From the NCBI GenBank assembly GCA_018830325.1, contig JAHJSQ010000109.1:1-64000 (forward strand): DNA of 64,000 bases. The letters run 5' to 3'. The notes beneath the pieces were generated by a model. The model was not told the origin of the DNA. It saw only the letters and a list, made by a program, of their open reading frames with translations, and made no database searches. The DNA comes from Gammaproteobacteria bacterium (GTDB lineage Bacteria > Pseudomonadota > Gammaproteobacteria > Methylococcales > Methylomonadaceae). Positions 30,268-39,243 of the stretch are shown here, piece after piece (position 1 is the stretch's first letter; every line of letters starts with the position of its first letter). A program made the translations under genes and the position numbers.

Positions 30268-30866
30268 AGCGACGCAGATAGAGCCGGATTTGTAAACCCG
30301 TCCTACAGGCATTGTTCAAACTTGTAGTAGGGCAAACCTTAAACCTAGAAAAAGCATTTCACCATGAAGATCATGAAGAATAAGAAGGTTGTTCAATAAC
30401 TTGATATACGTTTGTATAAAACTTTCGCTCACCAAAAAGGCTAGCAAGAAAATTTAGGTGATTTCTTGAAATTTTTTCATGTTCTTTATGGTTAAACCGG
30501 TTCCGAAGAGGGTGCGGTTGCTTGATCGATAGGCATCGGCGGCAGGGCAAATTTTTGCTCCTCGGCAATTGCTGAGTTACATGGATGTAATGAATGCAGA
30601 AAATGCAGGAGCATTTTTCTGCCCTGCATCGCCTAAAGCGCCTACTGTTGGTGCCCTAATGCACGCCATCCATGGCGTCCTGTCGGGCGAGTGACCGCAC
30701 CCTCCGCCACGCACTTTCATTTGCCGGGCCTTCATGAACGTTAGAATGAAAGATTATTTTCTCAAAGCCGGATAATTGCCGCAATTACCTTGGATACATC
30801 GGCAAGAACCCGCCTGATCGACATCATCCAAGTTTCAATAGTTAAACCAACGGATCCCTCCTAGTC
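30268..30866. repeat. Repeat-filled gap with family A element (30508-30703)
   Basis: The family A element spans 30508-30703, with inverted ends GAGGGTGCGGTTGCTCG and CGAGTGACCGCACCCTC. Its interior carries modules TTTTTGCTCCTCGGCAATTG, GCAGAAAATGCAGGAGC and GCGCCTACTGTTGGTGCCC, which recur reversed at 38815-38930. The rest is non-coding. No terminator for ispF is obvious. Confidence 0.65.
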
Positions 30867-31889
30867 TTGAAAAACATCGAAATACCGCAGTGGCCCTATG
30901 CTTACGGAGGCCCATCTGGAACCGGAAAGATCCGCACTGAGCCCGAGGACTTTATCGTCAATGAAGTGCTGTCGTTCGAACCCTCAAGCGAAGGCGAGCA
31001 TGTTTTCCTGCTCATTGAGAAAAAAGGCGAAAATACCGAGTTTGTGGCGAGACAACTGGCTCGTTTTGCCGGCGTTAGGCAGCGCGATATCGGATATGCC
31101 GGCTTGAAGGATCGTCATGCCGTTACGACGCAATGGTTCAGTGTATGGTTACCGGGCAAGGAAGCGCCACAATGGTCCGGTTTCGAATCGGAAACGATTA
31201 CGGTTCATCGGTCAATACGTCATGCTCGTAAATTGAAACGCGGCATATTATCCGGTAATCGTTTCGAACTATTGATTAGAGATTGGCAAGGTGACGAAAA
31301 GCGACTTGAAGATCAGTTGAGTCGGATCAAGACCTGCGGTGTGCCAAATTATTTCGGCGAGCAACGCTTCGGAAATCTCGGACAGAATGTCAATAAAGCT
31401 CTGGCTCTATTCGAAGGCGCTAAGGTTAAGCGTGAACAACGCGGTATTTACTTATCGGCGGCACGTTCGTTTTTGTTCAATCATATTTTGGCTGAAAGAA
31501 TCAAGCTAGAGAGTTGGAATAAACCGGTCGATGGTGATGTTTTCATTGTTGACGGCTCCCGAGGGTTTTTTAAAGTCGACCAAATCGATCAATCCATTTC
31601 TAAAAGGGTCGACGCGTGCGAAATTCACCCGAGCGCTGTGCTTTGCGGGCAGGGGGCTTCCGAAGTAGCCGGTAAGGCTCGGGCGATCGAATCCGCAGTT
31701 ATAGAACGTTTCGATTTTATAGGTCGCGGTTTGTCCAACTGCGGCCTCGAAAGCGCTCGCAGGGCGCTTAGGATGTGTGTGTCAGATTTAGAGTGGCGTT
31801 TTATTTCGCTAGACAGATTGCAACTAAAATTTACTTTACCGGCGGGTAGCTATGCGACCGCTTTGCTTCGAGAAATAATAGAGAGTTAA
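30867..31889 (+). CDS. truD: tRNA pseudouridine(13) synthase
   Basis: Forms pseudouridine 13 in tRNA-Glu. The 340 residues are normal for the family. The catalytic Asp is in GYAGLKDRHAVTTQW (Asp 82), with VNEVLSF upstream, the insertion domain in the middle (about 150-300), and GNRFELLIRD and PNYFGEQRFG typical of TruD. TTG start at 30867; no better start with the N-terminal motif intact is seen. uppP follows within 4 bases. Confidence 0.94.
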   Translation: MKNIEIPQWPYAYGGPSGTGKIRTEPEDFIVNEVLSFEPSSEGEHVFLLIEKKGENTEFVARQLARFAGVRQRDIGYAGLKDRHAVTTQWFSVWLPGKEAPQWSGFESETITVHRSIRHARKLKRGILSGNRFELLIRDWQGDEKRLEDQLSRIKTCGVPNYFGEQRFGNLGQNVNKALALFEGAKVKREQRGIYLSAARSFLFNHILAERIKLESWNKPVDGDVFIVDGSRGFFKVDQIDQSISKRVDACEIHPSAVLCGQGASEVAGKARAIESAVIERFDFIGRGLSNCGLESARRALRMCVSDLEWRFISLDRLQLKFTLPAGSYATALLREIIES

Positions 31890-31892
31890 ATC

Positions 31893-32687
31893 ATGGATAT
31901 TATTCAAGCCACAGCGTTGGCTTTGCTACAGGGGTTGACTGAATTCTTACCGATTTCGAGTTCCGCGCATTTGATTTTATTGCCGGTTATCTTGGGTTGG
32001 GAGGATCAGGGGCTCGCATTCGATGTTGCGGTGCATGTCGGTACCTTAACGGCTGTTGTAGCCTATTACCGTAAAGATTTATTAACGATCATTGTGGCAT
32101 GGTTCGGTTCGTTCACCGGCAATGGAGCTTCGGACGATTCCCGTTTAGCCTGGTATGTGGTGTTGGGCACGATTCCGGTGGGCCTTTCGGGCTTATTGAT
32201 GCCTCACTCGCTTGAAGAGTCATTAAGATCGCCTCTGGTTATTGCGAGTTCGACCATCGTTTTCGCGATGTTGCTGTGGGTTTCGGAAAAATTCGCTAAA
32301 GAGCGCCGGACTGTTGTGACTTTATTCGATGCTTTGCTGGTCGGCGTATTTCAAGCGATTGCATTGATTCCCGGCACTTCCCGTGCGGGTATTACGATCA
32401 CGGCCGGCTTGTTTTCCGGTTTACAGCGCGAGCAAGCTGCTCGTTTCTCGTTTCTGCTGTCGATTCCGGTAATTGCATTGGCCGGTATGCTAAAGGCTTT
32501 TGAATTGTTCAAGTCCGATATCGAAGTCATGTGGGACTTTATGGCGACCGGGGCGGCGGTTTCCTGTGTCGTTGCTTACTTAACAATCGGTTGGTTTTTG
32601 AAATTGCTGAATCGGATCGGCATGATTCCTTTCGTTTGGTATCGTTTAGCGCTCGGCATCGTCTTGTTCGTCGTATTTATCCGTTAA
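31893..32687 (+). CDS. uppP: Undecaprenyl-diphosphate phosphatase
   Basis: Membrane enzyme regenerating undecaprenyl phosphate, the lipid carrier for peptidoglycan and polysaccharides (BacA family; overproduction gives bacitracin resistance). The 264 residues have about eight helices. Active-site motifs: LLQGLTEFLPISSSAHLI and IPGTSRAGITITAGLFSGL. It sits 4 bases after truD, an unusual neighbour. Its 3' end overlaps the convergent Smr gene by 42 bases. Confidence 0.96.
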   Translation: MDIIQATALALLQGLTEFLPISSSAHLILLPVILGWEDQGLAFDVAVHVGTLTAVVAYYRKDLLTIIVAWFGSFTGNGASDDSRLAWYVVLGTIPVGLSGLLMPHSLEESLRSPLVIASSTIVFAMLLWVSEKFAKERRTVVTLFDALLVGVFQAIALIPGTSRAGITITAGLFSGLQREQAARFSFLLSIPVIALAGMLKAFELFKSDIEVMWDFMATGAAVSCVVAYLTIGWFLKLLNRIGMIPFVWYRLALGIVLFVVFIR

Positions 32688-33212
32688 ACGCAGCAGAACA
32701 AAAACCGCCCCCGTGCCGCCTTCTCTGTGCGGCGCGGAACAAAAGGCTTGTACATCCCGGTGTTGGCGAAGCCATAAATTGAGGCTGTTTTTCAAAATCG
32801 GTAGGTTATCCGGTGAGCGATAGCCCTTGCCATGTACGATACACACGCAACGGAAACCTTCCTCCACACAGCTATGCAGAAAGCGTAATAATTGCTTTTT
32901 TGCCTCGTGGCTACTCAGGCCGTGTAAGTCGATTTCGGCATCGAGTCCGTAACGCCCTTTCCGCATTTTTCGCAAAACATTTTTTTGTAAACCGGGGCCT
33001 AAAAAGCTCAGGCTATCCTCGAGACTTAGCAATTCAGTGACCAATATTGATTCGTCAAGCGATTGAGCATTATCAACTGAACGTTTAGCGGGTATGGGTT
33101 TGGGTTTAGGTGTGGTGCTCAGGTGCAGTTTGTCGCTGTCTATCGATATGACTTTCCCAACTGCTTGGCGAAACAGATCCCGATCTTCTTGTGTTAGGCT
33201 TTTTTTTCTCAC
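32646..33212 (-). CDS. Smr-domain protein
   Basis: A 188-residue protein with a C-terminal Smr (small MutS-related) domain (about 100-180): IDLHGLSSHEAKKQLLRF and VCIVHGKGYRS are the LDxHG and HGKG motifs of Smr nucleases. In E. coli, SmrB of this type cleaves mRNA at collided ribosomes. The N-terminus is basic (MRKKSLTQEDRDLFRQAV), as in SmrA/SmrB. GTG start at 33212. It overlaps uppP tail-to-tail by 42 bases and is divergent from surE, leaving a 74-bp shared promoter gap. Confidence 0.88.
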   Translation of the reverse strand: MRKKSLTQEDRDLFRQAVGKVISIDSDKLHLSTTPKPKPIPAKRSVDNAQSLDESILVTELLSLEDSLSFLGPGLQKNVLRKMRKGRYGLDAEIDLHGLSSHEAKKQLLRFLHSCVEEGFRCVCIVHGKGYRSPDNLPILKNSLNLWLRQHRDVQAFCSAPHREGGTGAVFVLLRLTDKYDEQDDAER

Positions 33213-33286
33213 GTTAGCTGATTTAAATACGATAAGTTGTTAATATTAGGGATTTTATAAACTATTTGCGCGCGGGGCGACTTAAA

Positions 33287-34027
33287 ATGCACATTTTGTT
33301 GAGCAATGATGACGGCTATCTGGCGGAAGGCCTGAATGCATTGGCGGGTGCATTAAGCGTTCATGCCGAAATTTCGGTTGTGGCGCCGGACCGAAACCGT
33401 AGCGCGGCCAGTAATTCACTGACTCTGGAAAGACCGCTCAGAGCTTACCAAACCTCTAACGGTTTTATTAGAGTAGACGGCACGCCGACCGATTGCGTTC
33501 ATTTAGCGATCACCGGCTTGTTGGCACAAGAGCCTGATATGGTATTTGCCGGAATCAATCACGGTTCCAATTTGGGCGATGACGTACTCTATTCCGGCAC
33601 CGTGGCGGCGGCGACCGAAGGCCGGTTTTTAGGCCTGCCGGCTGTGGCGATTTCGTTGGCCGGCAATAATCCGAGGTATTTCGATACGGCGGGGCAAGTT
33701 GCGGTTATATTACTACAAAGATTGATAGAAGAGCCTTTGCCTCAAGATAGTATTTTGAATGTCAATGTACCCGATATTCCTTTTAGCGAGCTTAAAGGAT
33801 TTCAGGCAACGCGTTTGGGCCAACGCCATAAAGCCGAGCCGGTGGTCAAAAGTGTCGATCCTCGAGAAAGACCTATTTACTGGGTTGGGCCGCCAGGAGT
33901 CGAACAAGATGCGGGGCCGGGAACCGACTTTTACGCGATTAAATCGGGTTATGTTTCGGTTAGCCCCTTGCAAGTCGATTTGACACGCTATGAACGTATA
34001 GGCGCTTTAGAAAAATGGTTGCCTTAG
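33287..34027 (+). CDS. surE: 5'/3'-nucleotidase SurE
   Basis: Metal-dependent nucleoside monophosphate phosphatase, stationary-phase associated. The 246 residues start [11 protein letters not shown], the metal-binding motif, then [15 protein letters not shown] and the family motif [24 protein letters not shown]. An in-frame TTG seven codons upstream (33266) is less likely. pcm follows after 13 bases, the conserved surE-pcm pair of proteobacteria. Confidence 0.96.
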   Translation: MHILLSNDDGYLAEGLNALAGALSVHAEISVVAPDRNRSAASNSLTLERPLRAYQTSNGFIRVDGTPTDCVHLAITGLLAQEPDMVFAGINHGSNLGDDVLYSGTVAAATEGRFLGLPAVAISLAGNNPRYFDTAGQVAVILLQRLIEEPLPQDSILNVNVPDIPFSELKGFQATRLGQRHKAEPVVKSVDPRERPIYWVGPPGVEQDAGPGTDFYAIKSGYVSVSPLQVDLTRYERIGALEKWLP

Positions 34028-34040
34028 GAGAAATATAATA

Positions 34041-34703
34041 ATGATGATGCTTAATGTAAAAGGAATAGGCATGACTTCCATGCGAACCCGGGAGCGTATG
34101 GTGGGGCGTTTGAAGGAGCAGGGGATCACCAATCATAAAATTCTCGATGCGTTGCGTAATACTCCGCGTCATTTGTTCGTCGATGAAGCGCTCGCTAGTC
34201 GGGCCTACGAAGATACCGCTTTGCCGATCGGTTATAACCAGACGATATCGCAGCCTTATATTGTCGCTAAAATGACCGAATTGCTTCTGGCATCAGGCCC
34301 GCTTGCCAAGGTCCTGGAAATCGGTACAGGTTGCGGTTATCAGACGGCGGTGTTGTCGCAATTGGTTGATTATGTGTATACAGTCGAACGGATTCAGCCG
34401 TTGCAGAAGAAAGCCAAAAATTTGGTATGGAGTTTGAAACATAAAAACATCAGCTATTTGCACAGCGATGGCGGCTGGGGATGGCCGGAACATGCTCCTT
34501 ACGATGGGATTTTGGTAACGGCGGCTCCGCCCGAAATTCCCGAAATGCTTCTACGGCAACTGGCTGTCGGCGGCGTGATGGTGATTCCGATCGGTCATGC
34601 CGGCGGACAGGAGCTACAACGGGTTACGCGAAACGCATCAGGGTTCGAAGTCGAAATCCTGGAGTCGGTCAATTTCGTGCCGTTTTTGTCGGGCAGGGAG
34701 TAA
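34041..34703 (+). CDS. pcm: Protein-L-isoaspartate O-methyltransferase
   Basis: Repairs isomerised aspartate in ageing proteins using S-adenosylmethionine. The 220 residues have the family motifs [38 protein letters not shown], and the SAM loop [15 protein letters not shown]. The ATG at 34041 has AGGAG about 10 bases upstream. An ATG at 34071 is an alternative closer to the family's usual N-terminus. It ends 2 bases before the next gene. Confidence 0.96.
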   Translation: MMMLNVKGIGMTSMRTRERMVGRLKEQGITNHKILDALRNTPRHLFVDEALASRAYEDTALPIGYNQTISQPYIVAKMTELLLASGPLAKVLEIGTGCGYQTAVLSQLVDYVYTVERIQPLQKKAKNLVWSLKHKNISYLHSDGGWGWPEHAPYDGILVTAAPPEIPEMLLRQLAVGGVMVIPIGHAGGQELQRVTRNASGFEVEILESVNFVPFLSGRE

Positions 34704-34705
34704 GT

Positions 34706-35293
34706 ATGTTTCAAGCGCTATACGATAAGACGCTATTGTGGTCCCGGCATCGGCATGCCTTGAAGTATCTTTGCGCTTTGAGCTTTGCAGAATCGTCTTT
34801 TTTTCCGATTCCGCCCGATGTCATGTTGGCGCCGATGGCACTCGGCCGTCCTCAACACGCTTTCCAATTTGCGCTATGGACCACGTTATTTTCGGTCTTG
34901 GGAGGCATCTTTGGTTATGCGATCGGTTTTTTTATGTTCGACCAGCTTGAGCCTTGGTTAAAAACCACGCATTATTGGGAGGGTTTTTTATTGGCCCGGC
35001 AATGGTTTACCAATTGGGGGTTCTGGGCAGTCTTGGTGGCCGGTTTTTCGCCGATACCTTACAAAGTATTCACGATAGCGGCCGGCGTGATGAGTATGGT
35101 GTTTTTACCGTTCGTGCTGGCATCGACAGTCGGGCGTGGAGCGAGGTTTTTTTTGGTTTCGTTGCTAATCGTGGCAGGTGGCGAAAAACTCGAAGCGAAA
35201 CTACGCGAATATATGGATTGTCTGGGCTGGGCTTTGGTTGCACTGGTAGTTATCGGAGGGGTGGCTTATAAGTTGATGGCGGGTGGTCAATAG
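34706..35293 (+). CDS. YqaA/VTT (DedA-like) inner-membrane protein
   Basis: A 195-residue membrane protein with about four helices, of the VTT/SNARE-associated (DedA-related) YqaA group. Motifs: FAESSFFPIPPDVMLAPMAL and GFSPIPYKVFTIAAGVM, with the conserved Arg region STVGRGARFF. Relatives take part in lipid-carrier or membrane homeostasis; the exact substrate here is unknown. Start at ATG 34706, two bases after pcm, so it is in the same transcript. The surE-pcm-yqaA order is conserved. Confidence 0.88.
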   Translation: MFQALYDKTLLWSRHRHALKYLCALSFAESSFFPIPPDVMLAPMALGRPQHAFQFALWTTLFSVLGGIFGYAIGFFMFDQLEPWLKTTHYWEGFLLARQWFTNWGFWAVLVAGFSPIPYKVFTIAAGVMSMVFLPFVLASTVGRGARFFLVSLLIVAGGEKLEAKLREYMDCLGWALVALVVIGGVAYKLMAGGQ

Positions 35294-35319
35294 TTTGTTG
35301 TTATCGCTACTTCACTTAC

Positions 35320-35576
35320 TACCCATCGTAGATGAAAATTCGGCCTTGGGGTACCCCGTCAAAGGACGCCGTAAACCCAGCACCTAAATTCCATAGGTCT
35401 TTGGCAATGATTTAAAATCATGGCTTATTTAGGTGCTGGGTAAATACGTCCATGTAGGTGCTGGGTAAATACGTCCATGTAGGTTCTATGCCTGCTCCAT
35501 ACTGGCAAAGCCTTTACCGAGCACCCCAAGGCCTCCTCCAACAATGCCGAAATTTGAAGTGCGAAAGGTATATATA
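35320..35576. repeat. Family B element with nested family C and a 25-bp duplication
   Basis: Ends ACCCATCGTAGATGAAAATT and GAAGTGCGAAAGGTATATA are the inverted imperfect ends of family B. The family C palindrome occupies 35376-35440 (65 bp), flanked by TAAA on both sides. Right after it, a 25-bp unit (TGCTGGGTAAATACGTCCAT plus GTAGG) is repeated in tandem; the unit includes the tip of the palindrome, so it arose after insertion. Confidence 0.75.
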
Positions 35577-35615
35577 GAAACTTAATTGACGAATGGATTA
35601 CTTCTGGGAGTCGCA

Positions 35616-36362
35616 ATGAATGATAAAGAATTGGTGGCAGTCCATGCCGCAAAGCTTGTTAAAGACGGGATGCGGGTCGGACTCGGGACCGGTTCCACGG
35701 CAGACTGTTTTATTAAAGAGTTGTCTCGCCTCCATAAAGATGAAGGTTTAAAAGTGATCGTGATCGCCAGTTCGGTTGTCAGCGCGATTAAGGCTCGTGA
35801 ATTGGGTTTGCCTCTGCAGTCGATCGAACAAACCGAGCGAATCGATCTCTATGTCGATGGCGCCGATGAAGTCACCCTCGATAAGACGCTGCTTAAAGGA
35901 CGGGGCTACGATTTGGTGCGAGAAAAATTGTTGGCGAAGGCGGCCGACCGATTCGTTGTTCTGATCGATAAAAGCAAGTTGGTTGGGCGTATCGGCGAAC
36001 GTTTTCCAATTCCAATCGAGGTAATGCCGTTTGCCTGGCGAATGGTTAAAGAAAGTTTGGTAAAACTAGGCGGCAGGCCGGCATTACGACGTACTGCAAA
36101 CGGTGACGGATTGGTGGTGACGTCTTACGGAAGCTTGGTACTCGATACCGTATTTGATGCCACGATTGATACCGTTGATCTCGACGACGCGCTTAACGCC
36201 ATGCCGGGCGTTATCGAGCACGGTATATTTCGGGGCTTGGCAAGTTCAGTATTGATAGGCGCTGATGGCGCCATCCAAGAATTAGATCCTGAAACTAGGT
36301 CCGATTCTCAAGATGTCGATAGTCGGGATTTTGTCGATGACGGCTCTGCAGATGGCGATTGA
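35616..36362 (+). CDS. rpiA: Ribose-5-phosphate isomerase A
   Basis: Interconverts ribose 5-phosphate and ribulose 5-phosphate, feeding the ribulose monophosphate and pentose phosphate routes of this C1 organism. Motifs: VGLGTGSTADCFI, DLYVDGADEV, KGRGYDLVREKLLA and the active-site region RFPIPIEVMPFAW. From ATG 35616 (GGAG upstream) the protein is 248 residues, about 25 longer than usual; the extra C-terminus is acidic (DSQDVDSRDFVDDGSADGD). The extension may be a drifted stop rather than functional. Confidence 0.94.
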   Translation: MNDKELVAVHAAKLVKDGMRVGLGTGSTADCFIKELSRLHKDEGLKVIVIASSVVSAIKARELGLPLQSIEQTERIDLYVDGADEVTLDKTLLKGRGYDLVREKLLAKAADRFVVLIDKSKLVGRIGERFPIPIEVMPFAWRMVKESLVKLGGRPALRRTANGDGLVVTSYGSLVLDTVFDATIDTVDLDDALNAMPGVIEHGIFRGLASSVLIGADGAIQELDPETRSDSQDVDSRDFVDDGSADGD

Positions 36363-36384
36363 AGTAATTATTTGCCAAATATTC

Positions 36385-36478
36385 CTCGTTCCCACGGTTT
36401 CAGCGTGGGAACGCATGTCGGTTTTGCCTCGGAAGCCAAGGTATGGGTTCCTACGAAGTACCGTGGGAACCAGAAATA
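36385..36478. repeat. Family G-like palindromic repeat, copy 3
   Basis: CGTTCCCACGGTTTCAGCG pairs with GCGTGGGAACGCATG, then GGGTTCCTACGAAGTACC and CCGTGGGAACCAG. The palindromic core matches the repeats at 14586 and 18000 but the flanks differ. It follows rpiA and could act as its transcript end. Confidence 0.5.
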
Positions 36479-36507
36479 GAAATCTTACGAAATTTTAAAA
36501 TACTGCG

Positions 36508-36816
36508 ATGAGTTACTTTAAACACCATGTTTTTTTCTGTACCAATCAGCGCGAGAATGGAGCGGCCTGCTGCCAAGATCATGACGCGCAGTGTTTTCGA
36601 GATTATGCGAAAGCGCAATTGAAAAAGCTAAAAATGAGCGGGCCCGGCAAATGTCGCATCAACAATGCCGGTTGTCTGGATCGTTGTAAGGAAGGGCCGG
36701 TAATGGTCGTCTATCCCGATGCCATTTGGTATCGTTATGAAAATCAAGCCGATATCGATGAGATTATCGAGGAACATTTGCAGAATGGACGAGTTGTCGA
36801 ACGCTTGAAAGTTTGA
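36508..36816 (+). CDS. Thioredoxin-like 2Fe-2S ferredoxin
   Basis: A 102-residue soluble protein of the thioredoxin-fold [2Fe-2S] ferredoxin family (Shethna/Fdx-type). Cluster-binding Cys are in HHVFFCTNQRENGAACC and KCRINNAGCLDRCKEGP. The pattern GPVMVVYPDAIWYRY is typical of these proteins. Physiological partners are unknown; relatives have been linked to redox protection of metal enzymes. Single gene between rpiA and the convergent helicase gene, with only 2 bases between stops. Confidence 0.9.
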   Translation: MSYFKHHVFFCTNQRENGAACCQDHDAQCFRDYAKAQLKKLKMSGPGKCRINNAGCLDRCKEGPVMVVYPDAIWYRYENQADIDEIIEEHLQNGRVVERLKV

Positions 36817-36818
36817 GA

Positions 36819-38141
36819 TTAACCGTTGTTTTCCAGTTCGCTTGGCTTGCGTCTTTTACCGATTTTTTTTCGGTCACGATGGCGATCTTTGATTTTGGAT
36901 GCTTTCTTCTTCGGTTCCGCTTTTTTGTTTTTACTACTGGCCGCTTTTCCCGAGGCTTTGAGCTTTTTGGGTCCTTTATAGCGACCTTCCAACTCCTTGA
37001 TCGTGCGCCGGGTCAGTCGCTGTTGTAGATAGCGTTCGATACCCGCCAAGACGTTCCATTCGGTAGAGTTGATCAATGCGATTGCAAGTCCCGGTCGACC
37101 GGCTCGTCCGGTACGGCCGATTCTGTGCAGATAGTCATTACCGTTACGGGCTAAGTCGAAATTAATGACCAGGTCCACACCTTCGATATCGAGACCGCGC
37201 GCGGCAACGTCGGTTGCGACCAATATATCGATGGTTCCATCTCGGAAAAACCCCATGGTTTTGTTGCGTTCGCTTTGGTCCATGTCGCCATGCAGCGAGC
37301 CTACGCGCAGTTTTTGCCCTCTCAATGGGCCGCGCAATTGATCGGTATGGACTTTGGTGTTGGTGAAGACCAAGGCTTTTACATATGTTTCGTGGCTTAG
37401 CAGCCAGATCAATAATTTTTTCTTATGTTCGAAATCGTCGGCCAGCAACATTTGCTGTTCGATATCTTCATGTTCTGCGTGTATGCCATCGAGATAGACT
37501 TTTTCCGGCTCTTTAAGAAGTGTGAGAGCAATGCCTTTGATCGTCGGATTAAGTGTCGCGGAAAATAACAGGGTTTGGCGTTCCGGCTTGCAAACGCTTG
37601 CGATTTTCAGTAAATCGTTTTTGAAGCCCATGTCGAGCATACGGTCGGCTTCATCGAGAATGAGTAGGTCGAGTCGGCTGAAATCGGCGGAGCCTTCCTC
37701 GATGACTTCGATTAGGCGTCCTGGAGTTGCGATGATGATGGCGGTACTTTTCGCAAATAAAGTGGATTGTTTTTTGAAATCTTCGCCGCCGATAATCATA
37801 CCGGACTTGATCGGAGTGAATTCGGCCAACTGTCGGCATTGTTTATATGTTTGTTTGGCCAGTTCCCTTGTAGGCGCGAGTATCAAGACTTTTGCCGCGT
37901 TGTCTGCAGGGCAATTTTGCAGCAGATACTGTAAAGCGGGTATTAGAAAGGCTGCGGTTTTACCGCTTCCGGTTTTTGCACAAACCCAAAGATCTTTGGA
38001 TTCGGTGGCCAAAGGTATGACGGCAGCCTGTACTTCGGTTGGGCGATCGAAACCCATGGCTTCCGTGGCTTGTCGGATGCGTGAATCAAGCTCGAATTGG
38101 CCGAATGTTAAAGAGGGCGTTGGTCCCGGTTGTGTTTCCAT
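36819..38141 (-). CDS. DEAD-box ATP-dependent RNA helicase
   Basis: About 440 residues with the complete DEAD-box motif set: Q-motif RPTEVQAAVIP, Walker A AKTGSGKTAAF, APTRELAKQ, TPGRLIEVI, DEAD in LILDEADRMLDMGF, SAT in LLFSATLNP, ATDVAARGLDIEGVD and HRIGRTGRAGR. The C-terminal ~50 residues are highly basic (Lys/Arg/Ser), as in RhlE/SrmB-type helicases that act in ribosome assembly and RNA decay. I prefer the Met at 38141 (METQPGP); a start at 38180 adds 13 residues. The exact subfamily is not assigned. Confidence 0.92.
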   Translation of the reverse strand: METQPGPTPSLTFGQFELDSRIRQATEAMGFDRPTEVQAAVIPLATESKDLWVCAKTGSGKTAAFLIPALQYLLQNCPADNAAKVLILAPTRELAKQTYKQCRQLAEFTPIKSGMIIGGEDFKKQSTLFAKSTAIIIATPGRLIEVIEEGSADFSRLDLLILDEADRMLDMGFKNDLLKIASVCKPERQTLLFSATLNPTIKGIALTLLKEPEKVYLDGIHAEHEDIEQQMLLADDFEHKKKLLIWLLSHETYVKALVFTNTKVHTDQLRGPLRGQKLRVGSLHGDMDQSERNKTMGFFRDGTIDILVATDVAARGLDIEGVDLVINFDLARNGNDYLHRIGRTGRAGRPGLAIALINSTEWNVLAGIERYLQQRLTRRTIKELEGRYKGPKKLKASGKAASSKNKKAEPKKKASKIKDRHRDRKKIGKRRKPSELENNG

Positions 38142-38337
38142 AAAACCTTGAATGAGTTGGCTGAGCTGGCAGTTTTCCAATTTAGCAGAAGCGCCGTAAA
38201 GATAAATCCGACAATGTTACGTTTTGTTTAAAATATAAGCAACTTCGAATAAAAGTTCTTAGTGTCGTTGAGATCTGTATGAAGCGTCATTGATTTGGCT
38301 ATGCTCGCGTTAGCAGTTGAAACGGTTCTCTTTCCTA

Positions 38338-38511
38338 CTACTCCCTTTTGATTGAAAAACCGCCTAAGAATAAAAGGTATGAGATGTGTCTATCGAGGAC
38401 CTCCGTGAACCCATCCATGGGGGCTTGACGGCAGCGCTCTGCTGCCGACATCCTCGTTAGCCACACCCTATACCTTCATAAAGTTAGCTAATTTTTGAGT
38501 ATAAAGGGAAT
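38338..38511. repeat. Family D element, empty copy
   Basis: CTACTCCCTTTTGATTG at the left end and GAGTATAAAGGGAATATA at the right are inverted repeats. The interior matches 12583-12829 but lacks the 65-bp palindrome: here the join reads CTCCGTGAACCCATCC. It directly abuts the next family B element at 38511. Confidence 0.75.
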
Positions 38512-38670
38512 ATACCCATCGTAGATAAAAATTCGGCGCCGGGGTGTCCGTCAAAGGACGCCGTGAATACGTCCATGTAGGCTCTATGCCAGCTCCATGC
38601 TGGCAAAGCCTTTATCGGACACCCCGGCGCCTCCTCGGGCACTGCCGAAATTTGAAGTGCGAAAGGTATT
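38511..38670. repeat. Family B element, uninterrupted copy
   Basis: 160-bp element from TATACCCATCGTAGATAAAA to GAAGTGCGAAAGGTATTA. The ends are ~27-bp imperfect inverted repeats. The interior contains CAAAGGACGCCGTGAATACG and two hairpins (CCAGCTCCATGCTGGC; GGTGTCCG / CGGACACC). It is almost the same as the copy at 53630-53790, so this is the full unit. Confidence 0.78.
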
Positions 38671-38724
38671 AATAAACCATTTAGGAAATAGTCAATGATT
38701 ACTTTCCAATACTCTGAGCGTGGA

Positions 38725-39012
38725 AGAGGGTGCGATTATTCGCTTGACAGGACGCCGTAAATACGTCCATGTAGGCTTGACGGCGGCGACTGATTGCCAA
38801 GGATGGCGTGTATTAGGGCACCAACAGTAGGCGCTTTAGGCGATACAGGGCAGAAAATGCTCCTGCATTTTCTGCATTCATTACATCCATGTAACTCAGC
38901 AATTGCCGAGGAGCAAAAATTTGCAAACGCCATGGATGGCGTGAATGCAGATTTTGCAGGAGCAAAAATCTGCCCTGCCGCAGACATCTGCCAATCGAGC
39001 AACCGTACCCTC
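38725..39012. repeat. Family A element, long mosaic copy
   Basis: Inverted ends GAGGGTGCGATTATTCGC and GAGCAACCGTACCCTCC. The interior is longer than in other copies: it includes the module GGGCACCAACAGTAGGCGC and TGCAGGAGCATTTTC-like pieces present (reversed) at 30560-30660, then the CATGGATGGCGTGAATGC module of 22565. The gap 38181-39243 holds this, 38338 and 38511 elements and no gene. Confidence 0.7.
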
Positions 39013-39243
39013 CTTTCAACAATTCGCTTAATATTGAAAAAAGCAAGTTATTTAGAGCTATATCCTTTGGTTTCTGCGGACTTTGAGTTCAAATAGGTAT
39101 CAACTATTAACGCGAACATAGCCATTGATTTTATCTTTTTCAGCATGCTGATATGCTAAGCAGCAAAGTCGCCGGGCACGGAATATAAAATTTAATGCGC
39201 CGGTTTTATCTTTAAGATTGGGTTTTAAGGAGGATTGTTATTT

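Noticed and set aside
38794..39096. 100-codon frame in the family A/B cluster
   Set aside because: Entirely inside repeat sequence; the same translated pieces occur in other copies in different frames.
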